A stretch of DNA of 47,976 bases. Origin: an uncultured Allofournierella sp. Its GTDB lineage: Bacteria > Bacillota > Clostridia > Oscillospirales > Ruminococcaceae. The notes under the pieces were generated by a model. The model did not search any database. It was not told the origin of the DNA and saw only the letters and a program-made list of their open reading frames with translations. The position numbers and the translations under genes are program-made. Positions 23,379-31,621 of the stretch are shown here, in pieces. Location: the NCBI GenBank assembly GCA_944382775.1, contig CALWNI010000013.1, forward strand, positions 1-47,976, written 5' to 3'. Every line of letters begins with the position of its first letter. Positions within the stretch are counted from its first letter, which is position 1.

Positions 23379-24599
23379 ATGGAACAAATTCTTCCTGTAC
23401 TGCTGGGCAGCGATGCTAATGTGTATGGCATGGCCCGCAGTTTTTATATGCAATATGGGGTAACCAGCCTTGCCATCGGCAAGGGCGCACTGGCCGCCAC
23501 CGCCAACTCTAAACTGGTAAAAATGGCTGTTATCGAGCCCAACTTGGAAGACGATGCTGTTTTTTGCAAAACACTGCAAACCTTTGCCGCACAGCATACC
23601 GGCAAAACACTGGTTTTGGTAAGCTGTGGCGACAACTACACCGGCCTTATGGCACGCAACCGCGCCGCTTTGGAAGGTCTATATCATTTTGCCTGCCCCA
23701 CCCCCGAATTGGTGGAACAGCTGGACACCAAGGAGTTTTTCTACCAAGCCTGCGAAGCCCATGGTCTGGCTTATCCCAAAACCTTCAGCTGCACCAATCA
23801 GAACTACAAAACGGTAAAGCTTCCCTTTGACTTCCCCTGCATCATTAAGGCAAGCAACAGCGTTGCTTATTGGAACTGTAAGTTCCCCCACAAGAAAAAG
23901 GTGTTTATTGCCTATAACCAGCAGGAGTTCGACGCCATTTGTGCTGCAATTTATTCTTCCAGCTATCAAGACAATCTGGTGCTGCAAGAGTACATTCCCG
24001 GCGACGATAACTGCATGCGCGTGCTGAACTGCTACTCCGGCCAAGACCACAAGGTGCATTTGATGGCATTGGGGCGCCCCCTGCTGGAAGAGCAAACCCC
24101 CGAAGGCATCGGCAACTATGCCGCCATTCTTTCCATTAAGGACGAGGAATTGATGGAAAAAATGAAAGCCTTTTTGGAAGATGTGGGCTGGGAAGGGTTT
24201 TCCAACTTCGACATGAAATACGATGTGCGCGACGGCAAGTACAAACTGTTCGAGATGAACCCCCGTCAAGGCCGTTCCAGCTTTTTTGTTACCGCCAGCG
24301 GATACAATCTGGCAAAATGGCTGGTGGAAGACGTTGTGGAGCACAAGCCCCAAGGCCTGACCATTGCCGATACCCAGCATCTGTGGATGATTGCCCCTGC
24401 CGGTATCTTGAAAAAATACCTCAAGGACAAAGAACTGCTGGCCCAAGCACGCAGCTTAATGCGGCAGGGCAAGGTAACACACCAGTTGTTCTGCAAAGAG
24501 GATTTCACCTTAAAGCGTGCAATTTGGTATGTAAAAAACCAACTTAACAACTACCGAAAATACAAACGCTACTTTGGCAACAAGAGCCTTGTAGATTAA
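23379..24599 (+). CDS. ATP-grasp carboxylate-amine ligase (D-aspartate ligase-like)
   Basis: The 406-residue protein has an N-terminal Rossmann-like region and an ATP-grasp domain: K157 in PCIIKASN, QEYIPGDDN (203-211) for nucleotide binding, metal ligands around NFDMK (D278) and FEMNPRQGRSS (291-301). The FExNPRQGRS signature and overall length resemble AslA-type D-aspartate ligases, which attach D-Asp to the stem lysine in peptidoglycan cross-bridges. I cannot confirm the substrate. The start is ATG behind TTAGGTGA. It lies 10 bases upstream of asnB 2 and diverges from asnB 1, a context that favours cell-wall amino-acid transfer. Other carboxylate-amine ligases (peptide or capsule modification) remain possible. 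Confidence 0.75.
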   Translation: MEQILPVLLGSDANVYGMARSFYMQYGVTSLAIGKGALAATANSKLVKMAVIEPNLEDDAVFCKTLQTFAAQHTGKTLVLVSCGDNYTGLMARNRAALEGLYHFACPTPELVEQLDTKEFFYQACEAHGLAYPKTFSCTNQNYKTVKLPFDFPCIIKASNSVAYWNCKFPHKKKVFIAYNQQEFDAICAAIYSSSYQDNLVLQEYIPGDDNCMRVLNCYSGQDHKVHLMALGRPLLEEQTPEGIGNYAAILSIKDEELMEKMKAFLEDVGWEGFSNFDMKYDVRDGKYKLFEMNPRQGRSSFFVTASGYNLAKWLVEDVVEHKPQGLTIADTQHLWMIAPAGILKKYLKDKELLAQARSLMRQGKVTHQLFCKEDFTLKRAIWYVKNQLNNYRKYKRYFGNKSLVD

Positions 24600-24609
24600 A
24601 GGAGAACCT

Positions 24610-26463
24610 ATGTGTGGATTTATTGGCTTTGCCAGCGCAAAGCATGAAACCGAAGCGGCAAAAAACACCATTAAAAAAATGGCGGATTTAATCGCACATC
24701 GCGGCCCGGACGGCGAAGGCTTCTACGTGGACGAGCAGGTGGCGTTGGGTCACCGCCGCCTGTCGATTATCGACTTAGAGGGCGGCACCCAGCCCATGTT
24801 TAACGAAGACGGCCGACTGGTTACCGTATTTAACGGCGAAATCTATAACTTTATGGAGCTGCGTACCCAGCTGGAAGCAGCCGGTCACACCTTTGCCACC
24901 CATTCCGATACCGAAGTATTGCTGCACGGCTACGAAGAATGGGGCAAGGAATTGCCTGCCAAACTGCGAGGCATGTTTGCCTTTGTCATCTGGGATACTC
25001 AGACCAAAACCCTGTTCGGTGCGCGCGATATCTTCGGCATTAAGCCCTATTATTACTACAACGAAAACGGTCATTTCCTGTTCGGCAGCGAAATCAAAAG
25101 TTTTCTGCCCCATCCTGGCTTTAAAAAGGAACTAAACGAAGAGCGTTTGCCCGAATATCTTTCCATTGAATACATTCCCAACGAAGAAACCATGTTCAAA
25201 GGGGTTTACAAACTCCCCGGTGCCCATATGTTCACCTGGCAGGGCGGCAACATGACCATTGAACGCTACTACGACATTCGCTATCGCATCGACGAAAGCA
25301 AATCTCTGGAAGATTGGGAAAAAGCCATTACCGAAACCTTTGCCGAAAGTGTTCGGGTGCATCAGATTGCCGATGTTGAGGTTGGCTGCTTCCTTTCCTC
25401 CGGTGTTGACTCCAGCTTTGTGGTCAACGAAGTTTCCAAAGGCACCCCTCATGTCAAAAGCTTCAGCGTTGGCTACGAAGAAGAAAAATACTCCGAGTTG
25501 CCCTATGCACAGGCATTCAGCAAGGAAATCGGAGTTCCCAGCATTGCCAACAAGGTAAATGCCGATGACTTCTTTGAAGCCAACAAAACCATTCAATGGT
25601 ATCTGGATGAGCCCATGCCCAACCCCAGCGAAGTACCGCTGTACTTCTTGACTAAGAACGCCGCAAAGCATGTTAAGGTTGTTCTTTCGGGCGAAGGTGC
25701 CGACGAACTGTTTGGCGGTTATCCCTTATACTGTGCCGCACAGCATTTTGCCGACTACGAAAAAAAGGTACCTGCCTTTATGCGCAAAGCCGCCGGCAGC
25801 ATTGCAAAAGCTCTGCCGGATTTCAAGGGCAAAAACTTTTTGGTTCGCGGTGCACAAGAGCCTTGGCAGCGCTGCATGCGTGCAAACTATGTGTTTGCCA
25901 CCCCTGCCGAGCGTGATAAGTATCTGAAAAAGAAGTATCACACCAAAACCCCCGAAGAATTTTTCAAACCCTACTTTGACCAGGTACAAAACCTGGATGA
26001 ACCCACCCAGCTGCAATGGGTTGATATTCACACCTGGATGCTGTACGATATCCTGCTGAAAGCCGACCGCATGAGCATGGCCAACAGCTTGGAACTGCGT
26101 GTTCCGTTCCTGGACCGTGAGGTATTGGAGCTTGCTCTGCAAATTCCCACCCGCTACCGTTCCAGCAAGGATGAAACCAAGATTGCCCTGCGCCGCGCCG
26201 CTTTGAAGCAACTGCCCGAAAGCGTTGCCAAACGAAAGAAGCTTGGCTTCCCCGTTCCCTTGAACGACTGGCTGCGTCAGGATAAATACTATCAAATGGT
26301 ACGGGAAAAGTTCCAAAGCGAAATTGCCGAACAATTCTTTAATGTTCCCGAACTGCTGCGCCTGTTGGATGAACACAAAAACGGCAAAAACGGCGGCATG
26401 ACCCAAATCTGGAGCTTTTACAGCTTTATTCTTTGGTACGAACAATTCTTTATTCTGCATTAA
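24610..26463 (+). CDS. asnB: Glutamine-hydrolysing asparagine synthase homologue 2
   Basis: The 617-residue AsnB paralogue has Cys2 (MCGFIGF), HRGPDGEG, HRRLSIIDLEGG, the synthetase loop CFLSSGVDSS, LSGEGADELFGGY and KADRMSMANSLELRVPFLDRE. Both half-domains look intact. It aligns along its whole length with asnB 1 but differs clearly in the acceptor half (YLDEPMPNPSEVPLYF against HMDEPLADAASVALYF), so the two may amidate different carboxylates. The start is ATG behind AAAGGAGAACCT, and it is co-transcribed with the ATP-grasp gene. Free asparagine synthesis is the default alternative for at least one of the two copies. Confidence 0.88.
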   Translation: MCGFIGFASAKHETEAAKNTIKKMADLIAHRGPDGEGFYVDEQVALGHRRLSIIDLEGGTQPMFNEDGRLVTVFNGEIYNFMELRTQLEAAGHTFATHSDTEVLLHGYEEWGKELPAKLRGMFAFVIWDTQTKTLFGARDIFGIKPYYYYNENGHFLFGSEIKSFLPHPGFKKELNEERLPEYLSIEYIPNEETMFKGVYKLPGAHMFTWQGGNMTIERYYDIRYRIDESKSLEDWEKAITETFAESVRVHQIADVEVGCFLSSGVDSSFVVNEVSKGTPHVKSFSVGYEEEKYSELPYAQAFSKEIGVPSIANKVNADDFFEANKTIQWYLDEPMPNPSEVPLYFLTKNAAKHVKVVLSGEGADELFGGYPLYCAAQHFADYEKKVPAFMRKAAGSIAKALPDFKGKNFLVRGAQEPWQRCMRANYVFATPAERDKYLKKKYHTKTPEEFFKPYFDQVQNLDEPTQLQWVDIHTWMLYDILLKADRMSMANSLELRVPFLDREVLELALQIPTRYRSSKDETKIALRRAALKQLPESVAKRKKLGFPVPLNDWLRQDKYYQMVREKFQSEIAEQFFNVPELLRLLDEHKNGKNGGMTQIWSFYSFILWYEQFFILH

Positions 26464-26470
26464 AACACAA

Positions 26471-26502
26471 AAAGCCTGTGGAGAAATCTCCACAGGCTTT
26501 TC
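26471..26502. terminator. Bidirectional terminator between asnB 2 and ftsQ
   Basis: AAAGCCTGTGGAGA / TCTCCACAGGCTTT with A/T runs on both sides ends the plus-strand cassette and the minus-strand dcw operon. Confidence 0.9.
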
Positions 26503-26506
26503 TGTT

Positions 26507-27844
26507 TTAATCCGCAGGTTCTGTTGTGGGCTGCGGCGTGGTATCCTGACCATCCGCTCCATCCGTCTGCGTTTCTTCTGTTTGGGTCTCTTGGGTTTGT
26601 TCTGTATCCTGCGCCTGTTGTCCCTCTTCTGTCTGCGATGCCGCAGGGTCTTGCGATTCTGCGGTATCGGTTGCAGGCTCTGTGGGTTCGGTGGATTCAA
26701 CCGCCGCAAATTCACCGGGCGACCAGGTGGGCCGAATGCTGCCGTCTTCCAGCTGATGGGATACATCCAGTACCCCTCGTTCGCTTTCTGCCACGCCTTT
26801 TCCGTCCTTGTTTTGCATAATAACCGATGCAAACTGGATCTTGTAATCCAAATTGTTGTATGTACCAATCAGAATTTTTGCACGGTCTTGGTAAATGACA
26901 TAGGCATTATTTTCCTCACCCAGTGCAATCTCGGTGCAATCGGATTTCATGCCGTACTTTTCCAGTACTGCAATCAATTCTAACAATTCTTGGTGCTTTC
27001 GCTCATCTTGCAGCTGCAACGAATACCCCTCTACCGGTGTATTCACAGCGAGGCCGGTTAATGCAGTTAAATGTTCCGGCTTTTCCTGTGTAATTTTTAA
27101 AACCTTTAAAGAATCACTCAAAATCAGCCAGCTGCCATCCGTTTGCACACACCAGGTTTCCACTGCCGGCTGAACACGCACCACAACCGTACCGGGCAAA
27201 CTGCGTCGAATTTGTACAACATCCAAATAAGGCAGTGCAACTTCCAACGCCTTTTGTTTGTCTTTTGCAGAAAATTGGAACATATTATCGCCAACGGAAA
27301 TGCGCAAAGCACTCAACACCTGTTCTTCGGTGTAAATACCGGTGTTCGCCGGGGAAGTTTTATCCAGATTCTCAACCCGAAACTCTTCTACTTTAAAAAG
27401 CACTGTCAACGAAAGGGCAATGCCAACACCAATTACAATTACCGTTAAAAAGGCCAGCAATAGGTTTCGTCTACGTCTGCGGCGGCGCAGCTCACCATGG
27501 GTTAACCGCCGCGGCGGTGCCTGACGCTTTTCTGCTCGTTTTTGCACTCGCTTTTTTGCAGATGTGGAAGAAAGAGGTTTTTGTTGCATCGGACGCTGTT
27601 GTGCGCTGCGTTGCTGCGCCGCTTGTGCCGTAGATCTTGCCATTGTGTTGGCATTTTGCATCGGAGCGCTTCGCCTTTGTGCTGCATTGCGGTTCGGTGC
27701 TGTTCGCATACCGGAATTTGCTGCGGTGCGATTCCGATTGGGTTGTACCGGTCTGGATTGCATCGCTTGCCGATCCCGCGGTGTGCGGTTTTGAACCGAC
27801 TGATTTGCAGTATGTTGTGGGGGGCGTCGTTTTTGTTGATTCAT
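26507..27844 (-). CDS. ftsQ: Cell division protein FtsQ/DivIB
   Basis: This bitopic divisome protein joins the FtsL-FtsB complex and controls septal synthesis. The 445-residue protein has a long cytoplasmic Gln/Arg/Asn-rich tail (1-126, ending in nine nearly unbroken Arg), one membrane segment (about 127-150), a POTRA domain (151-225), the FtsQ beta domain, and a Thr/Glu/Gln/Pro-rich C-terminal extension (about 380-445). The flanking disordered tails make it far longer than most DivIB proteins. The start is ATG behind GAGGTGA. It is the last gene of the dcw operon, 44 bases after murG. Confidence 0.88.
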   Translation of the reverse strand: MNQQKRRPPQHTANQSVQNRTPRDRQAMQSRPVQPNRNRTAANSGMRTAPNRNAAQRRSAPMQNANTMARSTAQAAQQRSAQQRPMQQKPLSSTSAKKRVQKRAEKRQAPPRRLTHGELRRRRRRRNLLLAFLTVIVIGVGIALSLTVLFKVEEFRVENLDKTSPANTGIYTEEQVLSALRISVGDNMFQFSAKDKQKALEVALPYLDVVQIRRSLPGTVVVRVQPAVETWCVQTDGSWLILSDSLKVLKITQEKPEHLTALTGLAVNTPVEGYSLQLQDERKHQELLELIAVLEKYGMKSDCTEIALGEENNAYVIYQDRAKILIGTYNNLDYKIQFASVIMQNKDGKGVAESERGVLDVSHQLEDGSIRPTWSPGEFAAVESTEPTEPATDTAESQDPAASQTEEGQQAQDTEQTQETQTEETQTDGADGQDTTPQPTTEPAD

Positions 27845-27888
27845 GCGCCGTCACCTCTTTCCCTTTTCTTCCTTGCCTGGGGCTTTAT

Positions 27889-29010
27889 TTACGAAATTTG
27901 CATTAAGGCAGCTAATTTGGCCCAAATTTTCTCCAAACTTTCCGGCTCTGCCAATGTATGCGCCATTTGGCCCATCACCTGTAATTTTCCGGGCTGTGCC
28001 AACAGCTCTGCAACCGTGTTTACCAAACCTTCGCCGCTTAACTCTTTTTCTTCAATTACCACAGCCGCCCCTGCTTTTTGCAGCTCCAAGGCATTGTAGT
28101 ATTGATGATTTTCTGCCACATTGGGGCTGGGAATCAAGATGGATGCACGACCCACGGCCTCCAATTCCGCCAAGGTCAAAGCACCTGCACGGCTAATGAC
28201 CAAATCAGCTGCCGCCAGCAGTTCGGCCATATTTTCAATGTACTCCTGTACAATCAGATTTTCATTATAGCAAAATCCTTTTTCTTTTGCCAAGTCCGCA
28301 AACAGCTCCACCCCACGGCTGCCTGTGGCATGCAGATGCAAAATATTACGGGGTTCTTTTTGTTCCCATGCCGCCAAATCGGCAATTACTTCATTGATGC
28401 GTCTTGCGCCTAAGCTTCCGCCAAAACTTACAATAACAGTTCGGTCGCCTGCTTTTAGCTTCGCTCTTGCCGCTGCACGGTCTTGGGCAAAAATTTCCGG
28501 TCGAACGGGGTTGCCCACCACGCTGGTTTTTTCGGGTGCACCCAATTTTTCCACTGCGGCATTAACGGCGGCAAACACCACATCCACATCTTTTGCCAGC
28601 AGCTTATTGGTCACACCGGGAAACGCATTCTGCTCGTGAATGGCGGTGCGAATCCCCATTTTGGCTGCACAGCGCACCACAGGGCCGCTTACATATCCGC
28701 CACAGCCAATCACCAAATCCGGCTTTACTTCCCGCATCATTGCTTTGGCTTTGCTGCCGGACAATGCAAGATGCCACAGTGCTTCGATATTTCTAACAAT
28801 GTTTTTTGGTGTTAAGCTGCGCTGTATGCCGTTTACCTCAATGTGATGAAACGGATACCCTGCCGCCGTAACCAATTTGTACTCCATTCCGGCCTTGCGT
28901 CCTGCAAAGTGAATTTCTGCATCCGGGCAATGTTTTTTAATTACACCTGCAATTGCCAAGGCAGGATTGATATGTCCGGCTGTACCACCGGCCGCAATTA
29001 GTACACGCAT
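27889..29010 (-). CDS. murG: UDP-GlcNAc:lipid I GlcNAc transferase MurG
   Basis: MurG is the membrane-peripheral glycosyltransferase that makes lipid II. The 373-residue protein has the glycine loops GGTAGH (8-13) and FGGSLGARRIN, the HEQNAFPGVTN acceptor region, and the C-terminal UDP-GlcNAc site SRAGALTLAE followed by PSPNVAENHQ. Length is typical. The start is ATG behind AGGGGAGG. It follows ftsW by 25 bases. Confidence 0.97.
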   Translation of the reverse strand: MRVLIAAGGTAGHINPALAIAGVIKKHCPDAEIHFAGRKAGMEYKLVTAAGYPFHHIEVNGIQRSLTPKNIVRNIEALWHLALSGSKAKAMMREVKPDLVIGCGGYVSGPVVRCAAKMGIRTAIHEQNAFPGVTNKLLAKDVDVVFAAVNAAVEKLGAPEKTSVVGNPVRPEIFAQDRAAARAKLKAGDRTVIVSFGGSLGARRINEVIADLAAWEQKEPRNILHLHATGSRGVELFADLAKEKGFCYNENLIVQEYIENMAELLAAADLVISRAGALTLAELEAVGRASILIPSPNVAENHQYYNALELQKAGAAVVIEEKELSGEGLVNTVAELLAQPGKLQVMGQMAHTLAEPESLEKIWAKLAALMQIS

Positions 29011-29035
29011 GAATTAGCCTCCCCTTTATCGCCTA

Positions 29036-30553
29036 TTAACGAAACCGTGCATATGGATCTTGTTCGTCTTTTTTTCGCTGTGCTTCTTGTTCCGCTTCTT
29101 TTTGTTCTTCGCGTGCGGCTCGCTCTTCCGCTCGCTTTTTGTTGCCCGCTCGGCACACACTTAGTACAATGCCCATCTGCCCCAATAGCAGCATCAAACT
29201 GGTGCCGCCCGAAGAGAAGAACGGCAAGCTGATGCCGGTGTTGGGAATGGTGTTGGTAACAACCGCCACATTAAAGATAAACTGAAAGCCAATCTGTGCA
29301 ATACAGCCAACCACCAGCAAACTGCCAAAGCGGTCCGGTGCCTGCTTTGCAATAATCAATCCCTGGATAATCAACAGCAAAAACAGCAAAATGCAGATTG
29401 CTGCCCCCACAAAGCCCAACTCTTCACACAATACCGCAAAGATAAAGTCGTTTTGCGCTTCGGGCAGCCACATGTGCTTTTGAATGCTATTGCCAATGCC
29501 CACACCAAACAGTCCGCCTGAACTAATGGTATAAAGGCTTTGGCCTGTCTGCAATGTGGAGTCCTGCATATCCGAAAACGGGTCCAACCAACCTTGCAAG
29601 CGTTCCTGTACATAACCGCCGCGCAAAATCAGCATAGCTGCTGCACCTGCCACCGCAACGCCGCCGGCCGAAAGGAACCAGCGCATCATTGCACCACCTA
29701 CCATCATAATGGATGCAGTAATACAGCACATCAAGATCATGGCACTGTTGTGCGGTTCCAAGTACAGCAAGACAAGAATGGGCAGCAAAACCATACCCGG
29801 CAGAACAATGGTTAATTTAAAGTTTTCCATTGCACCTGCGCCGGGAATTTTACCCTCAATGCGTTTTTGGTAACGGGCAAACAGATGCGCCAGCAACAAA
29901 ATCAGCGAGAATTTTGCAATTTCACTGACCTGAATGGTGGGAAAATGACTGATATTGATCCAGCGTCTGCAACCTTTAATGGGTGGCATAAACAATACCA
30001 CCACCAAAAGGAACAAAACAATAAAATACAGCTTCCAACTCCAGTTGCGAAGCCAGTGATAGTCCACGCGGGAAGCAATCCACATGGCTGCAAAACCAAC
30101 GCAAGCATATAGTGTTTGGGGTCCAAAGTATTCATAGCTGTTTTCAAATTTATAAAGTGCCGTTGCGTAACTTGCACTAAACAGCATAATCAAGCCAAAC
30201 ACCTGCAAAATTACCATGGTTGCCACAAATCCGCCGTTTACTGCACCGGGATTTTTATAAAACATGCGTACCTTGGTCTTGGGCTCTTTTTGCCGTATTG
30301 CCGCCATACGCTTTTGGGCAGTTGTTTGTTGTGGGCGCGGTTGTTGCTGCGGCTGCCGCCGTGGCTGTTGTCTTTGCTGGGGTCTGCGTTGCCCTGCCGA
30401 TGTTCCTGCTGTTCGGGGTGCCCCCTGTGCCGAACGTGCGCTTCTCTGTGCGCCGGATTGCGCTGTTCGGTATGGTTGACGCTGTCTTGACTGCCCCGAA
30501 ACCGAGGACCGGCCTGCCGGCATGGAAGGCCGATTTGTGGGATAGCTGGCCAT
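29036..30553 (-). CDS. ftsW: Septal SEDS peptidoglycan polymerase FtsW
   Basis: A lipid II polymerase acting with the class B PBP of the same operon. In 505 residues it has the SEDS core: MLFSASYATAL, GCRRWI, IQVSEIAKFS, WLDPFSDMQDS with the candidate catalytic Asp, LYTISSGG and PFFSSGGTSL. An unusual N-terminal tail (1-105) is rich in Arg, Gln, Pro and Ser, and the C-terminal tail (about 470-505) is charged with Glu/Lys/Arg. The position between mraY and murG in the dcw cluster supports FtsW over the paralogue at 13860. The start is ATG behind AAAGGAGG. murD, usually beside it, is absent. Confidence 0.93.
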   Translation of the reverse strand: MASYPTNRPSMPAGRSSVSGQSRQRQPYRTAQSGAQRSARSAQGAPRTAGTSAGQRRPQQRQQPRRQPQQQPRPQQTTAQKRMAAIRQKEPKTKVRMFYKNPGAVNGGFVATMVILQVFGLIMLFSASYATALYKFENSYEYFGPQTLYACVGFAAMWIASRVDYHWLRNWSWKLYFIVLFLLVVVLFMPPIKGCRRWINISHFPTIQVSEIAKFSLILLLAHLFARYQKRIEGKIPGAGAMENFKLTIVLPGMVLLPILVLLYLEPHNSAMILMCCITASIMMVGGAMMRWFLSAGGVAVAGAAAMLILRGGYVQERLQGWLDPFSDMQDSTLQTGQSLYTISSGGLFGVGIGNSIQKHMWLPEAQNDFIFAVLCEELGFVGAAICILLFLLLIIQGLIIAKQAPDRFGSLLVVGCIAQIGFQFIFNVAVVTNTIPNTGISLPFFSSGGTSLMLLLGQMGIVLSVCRAGNKKRAEERAAREEQKEAEQEAQRKKDEQDPYARFR

Positions 30554-30581
30554 GAACGCCGGCCTCCTTTCCTAACCGTTA

Positions 30582-31589
30582 TCAATAGTAAAAATAAGCA
30601 AATACCAATCCAAGTGCTACACAAACAGCAGCAATCAAGCTAAAGCCTGCATCAATCTTAATTTCGCTCCAGCCACTCATTTCAAAGGAATGATGGATTG
30701 GTGTCATCTTGAAAATTCGTTTGCCATGGGTCAGTTTAAAATAGGTTACCTGAATTACAACGGTGGCGGCTTCCCAAATATATACCGCACCAAAGAAGAA
30801 CAGAATTTCCGGGCGGCCCATGCTGTAAGCCAAGCCTGCTACCGCACCACCCAAGAACATGCTGCCGGTATCGCCCATAAAGGTTTTGGCAGGATAGAAG
30901 TTCCATACCAAAAAGCCTGCCAGTGCACCTGCCAACGCAGCAGCAAAAATCGAAAGATTAAACTCACCGATAAAGCTTGCCAAGGTCAAAAAGCCTAACA
31001 TGGCAACAAAGGTTACGCAAGAGCACAAACCGTCGATGCCATCGGTCAAGTTTACGGCATTTACAATACCGATAATCAAAATATAAGATAAGGGATAAAA
31101 GAAAATTCCCAGATTTACCATACCGAAAAAGGGCAGTGTAATGCTGGTGGTCAAGGTGCCGTTCAGTTCCAATCCGGCCAAAAACACGGTGGTAACAATC
31201 AGCTGACCCACAATTTTTTGCCAAGCACGCAGGCCTAAATTTCGTTTTTTGATTACCTTAATAAAATCGTCCAAAAAGCCGATTAAACCAAATCCAAACG
31301 CAGTGAAAATGCTCAAATACAAATTTTGACTTTTTACACCGCCCAACAGTTCCGGTGTGGAATTCATTAAGCTTAACAGGGCAAAAACCACTGCCATTAC
31401 GCTGCCTAAAATAAAGCACATACCGCCCATGGTAGGGGTACCCTGCTTGCTGTTGTGCCAAGTTGGGCCAATTTCTTTAATGGTTTGCCCAAAATGCAGT
31501 TTTCGTAAAAACGGAACAATAAAAATTCCCGAAACCGCTGCAATTACAAAACCGCAGGCAGCGGCTAAAATGAGTGCATAGCGCGCCAT
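30582..31589 (-). CDS. mraY: Phospho-MurNAc-pentapeptide transferase MraY
   Basis: This integral membrane enzyme forms lipid I from UDP-MurNAc-pentapeptide and undecaprenyl phosphate. The 335-residue, roughly ten-helix protein has the catalytic Asp pair D107-D108 (FLDDFIKV), NLTDGIDGL (180-188, D183 and D186) and GDTGSMFLG. The family's C-terminal PIHHH loop reads PIHHS, so the third His is Ser. The start is ATG behind AGAGGAG. It lies between murF and ftsW. Confidence 0.96.
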   Translation of the reverse strand: MARYALILAAACGFVIAAVSGIFIVPFLRKLHFGQTIKEIGPTWHNSKQGTPTMGGMCFILGSVMAVVFALLSLMNSTPELLGGVKSQNLYLSIFTAFGFGLIGFLDDFIKVIKKRNLGLRAWQKIVGQLIVTTVFLAGLELNGTLTTSITLPFFGMVNLGIFFYPLSYILIIGIVNAVNLTDGIDGLCSCVTFVAMLGFLTLASFIGEFNLSIFAAALAGALAGFLVWNFYPAKTFMGDTGSMFLGGAVAGLAYSMGRPEILFFFGAVYIWEAATVVIQVTYFKLTHGKRIFKMTPIHHSFEMSGWSEIKIDAGFSLIAAVCVALGLVFAYFYY

Positions 31590-31621
31590 AAATGTTCTCC
31601 TCTTCGTCCTTTATTTCAAGC

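Noticed and set aside
23203..24599. Horizontal transfer of the ATP-grasp/asnB cassette
   Set aside because: Orientation differs from its neighbours, but there are no repeats, integrase or tRNA scars, and its codon style is not clearly foreign by eye.
25726..26868. 380-residue minus-strand frame across the asnB 2 / ftsQ junction
   Set aside because: It runs antisense through asnB 2, across a bidirectional terminator and out of frame through ftsQ; shadow of two real genes.
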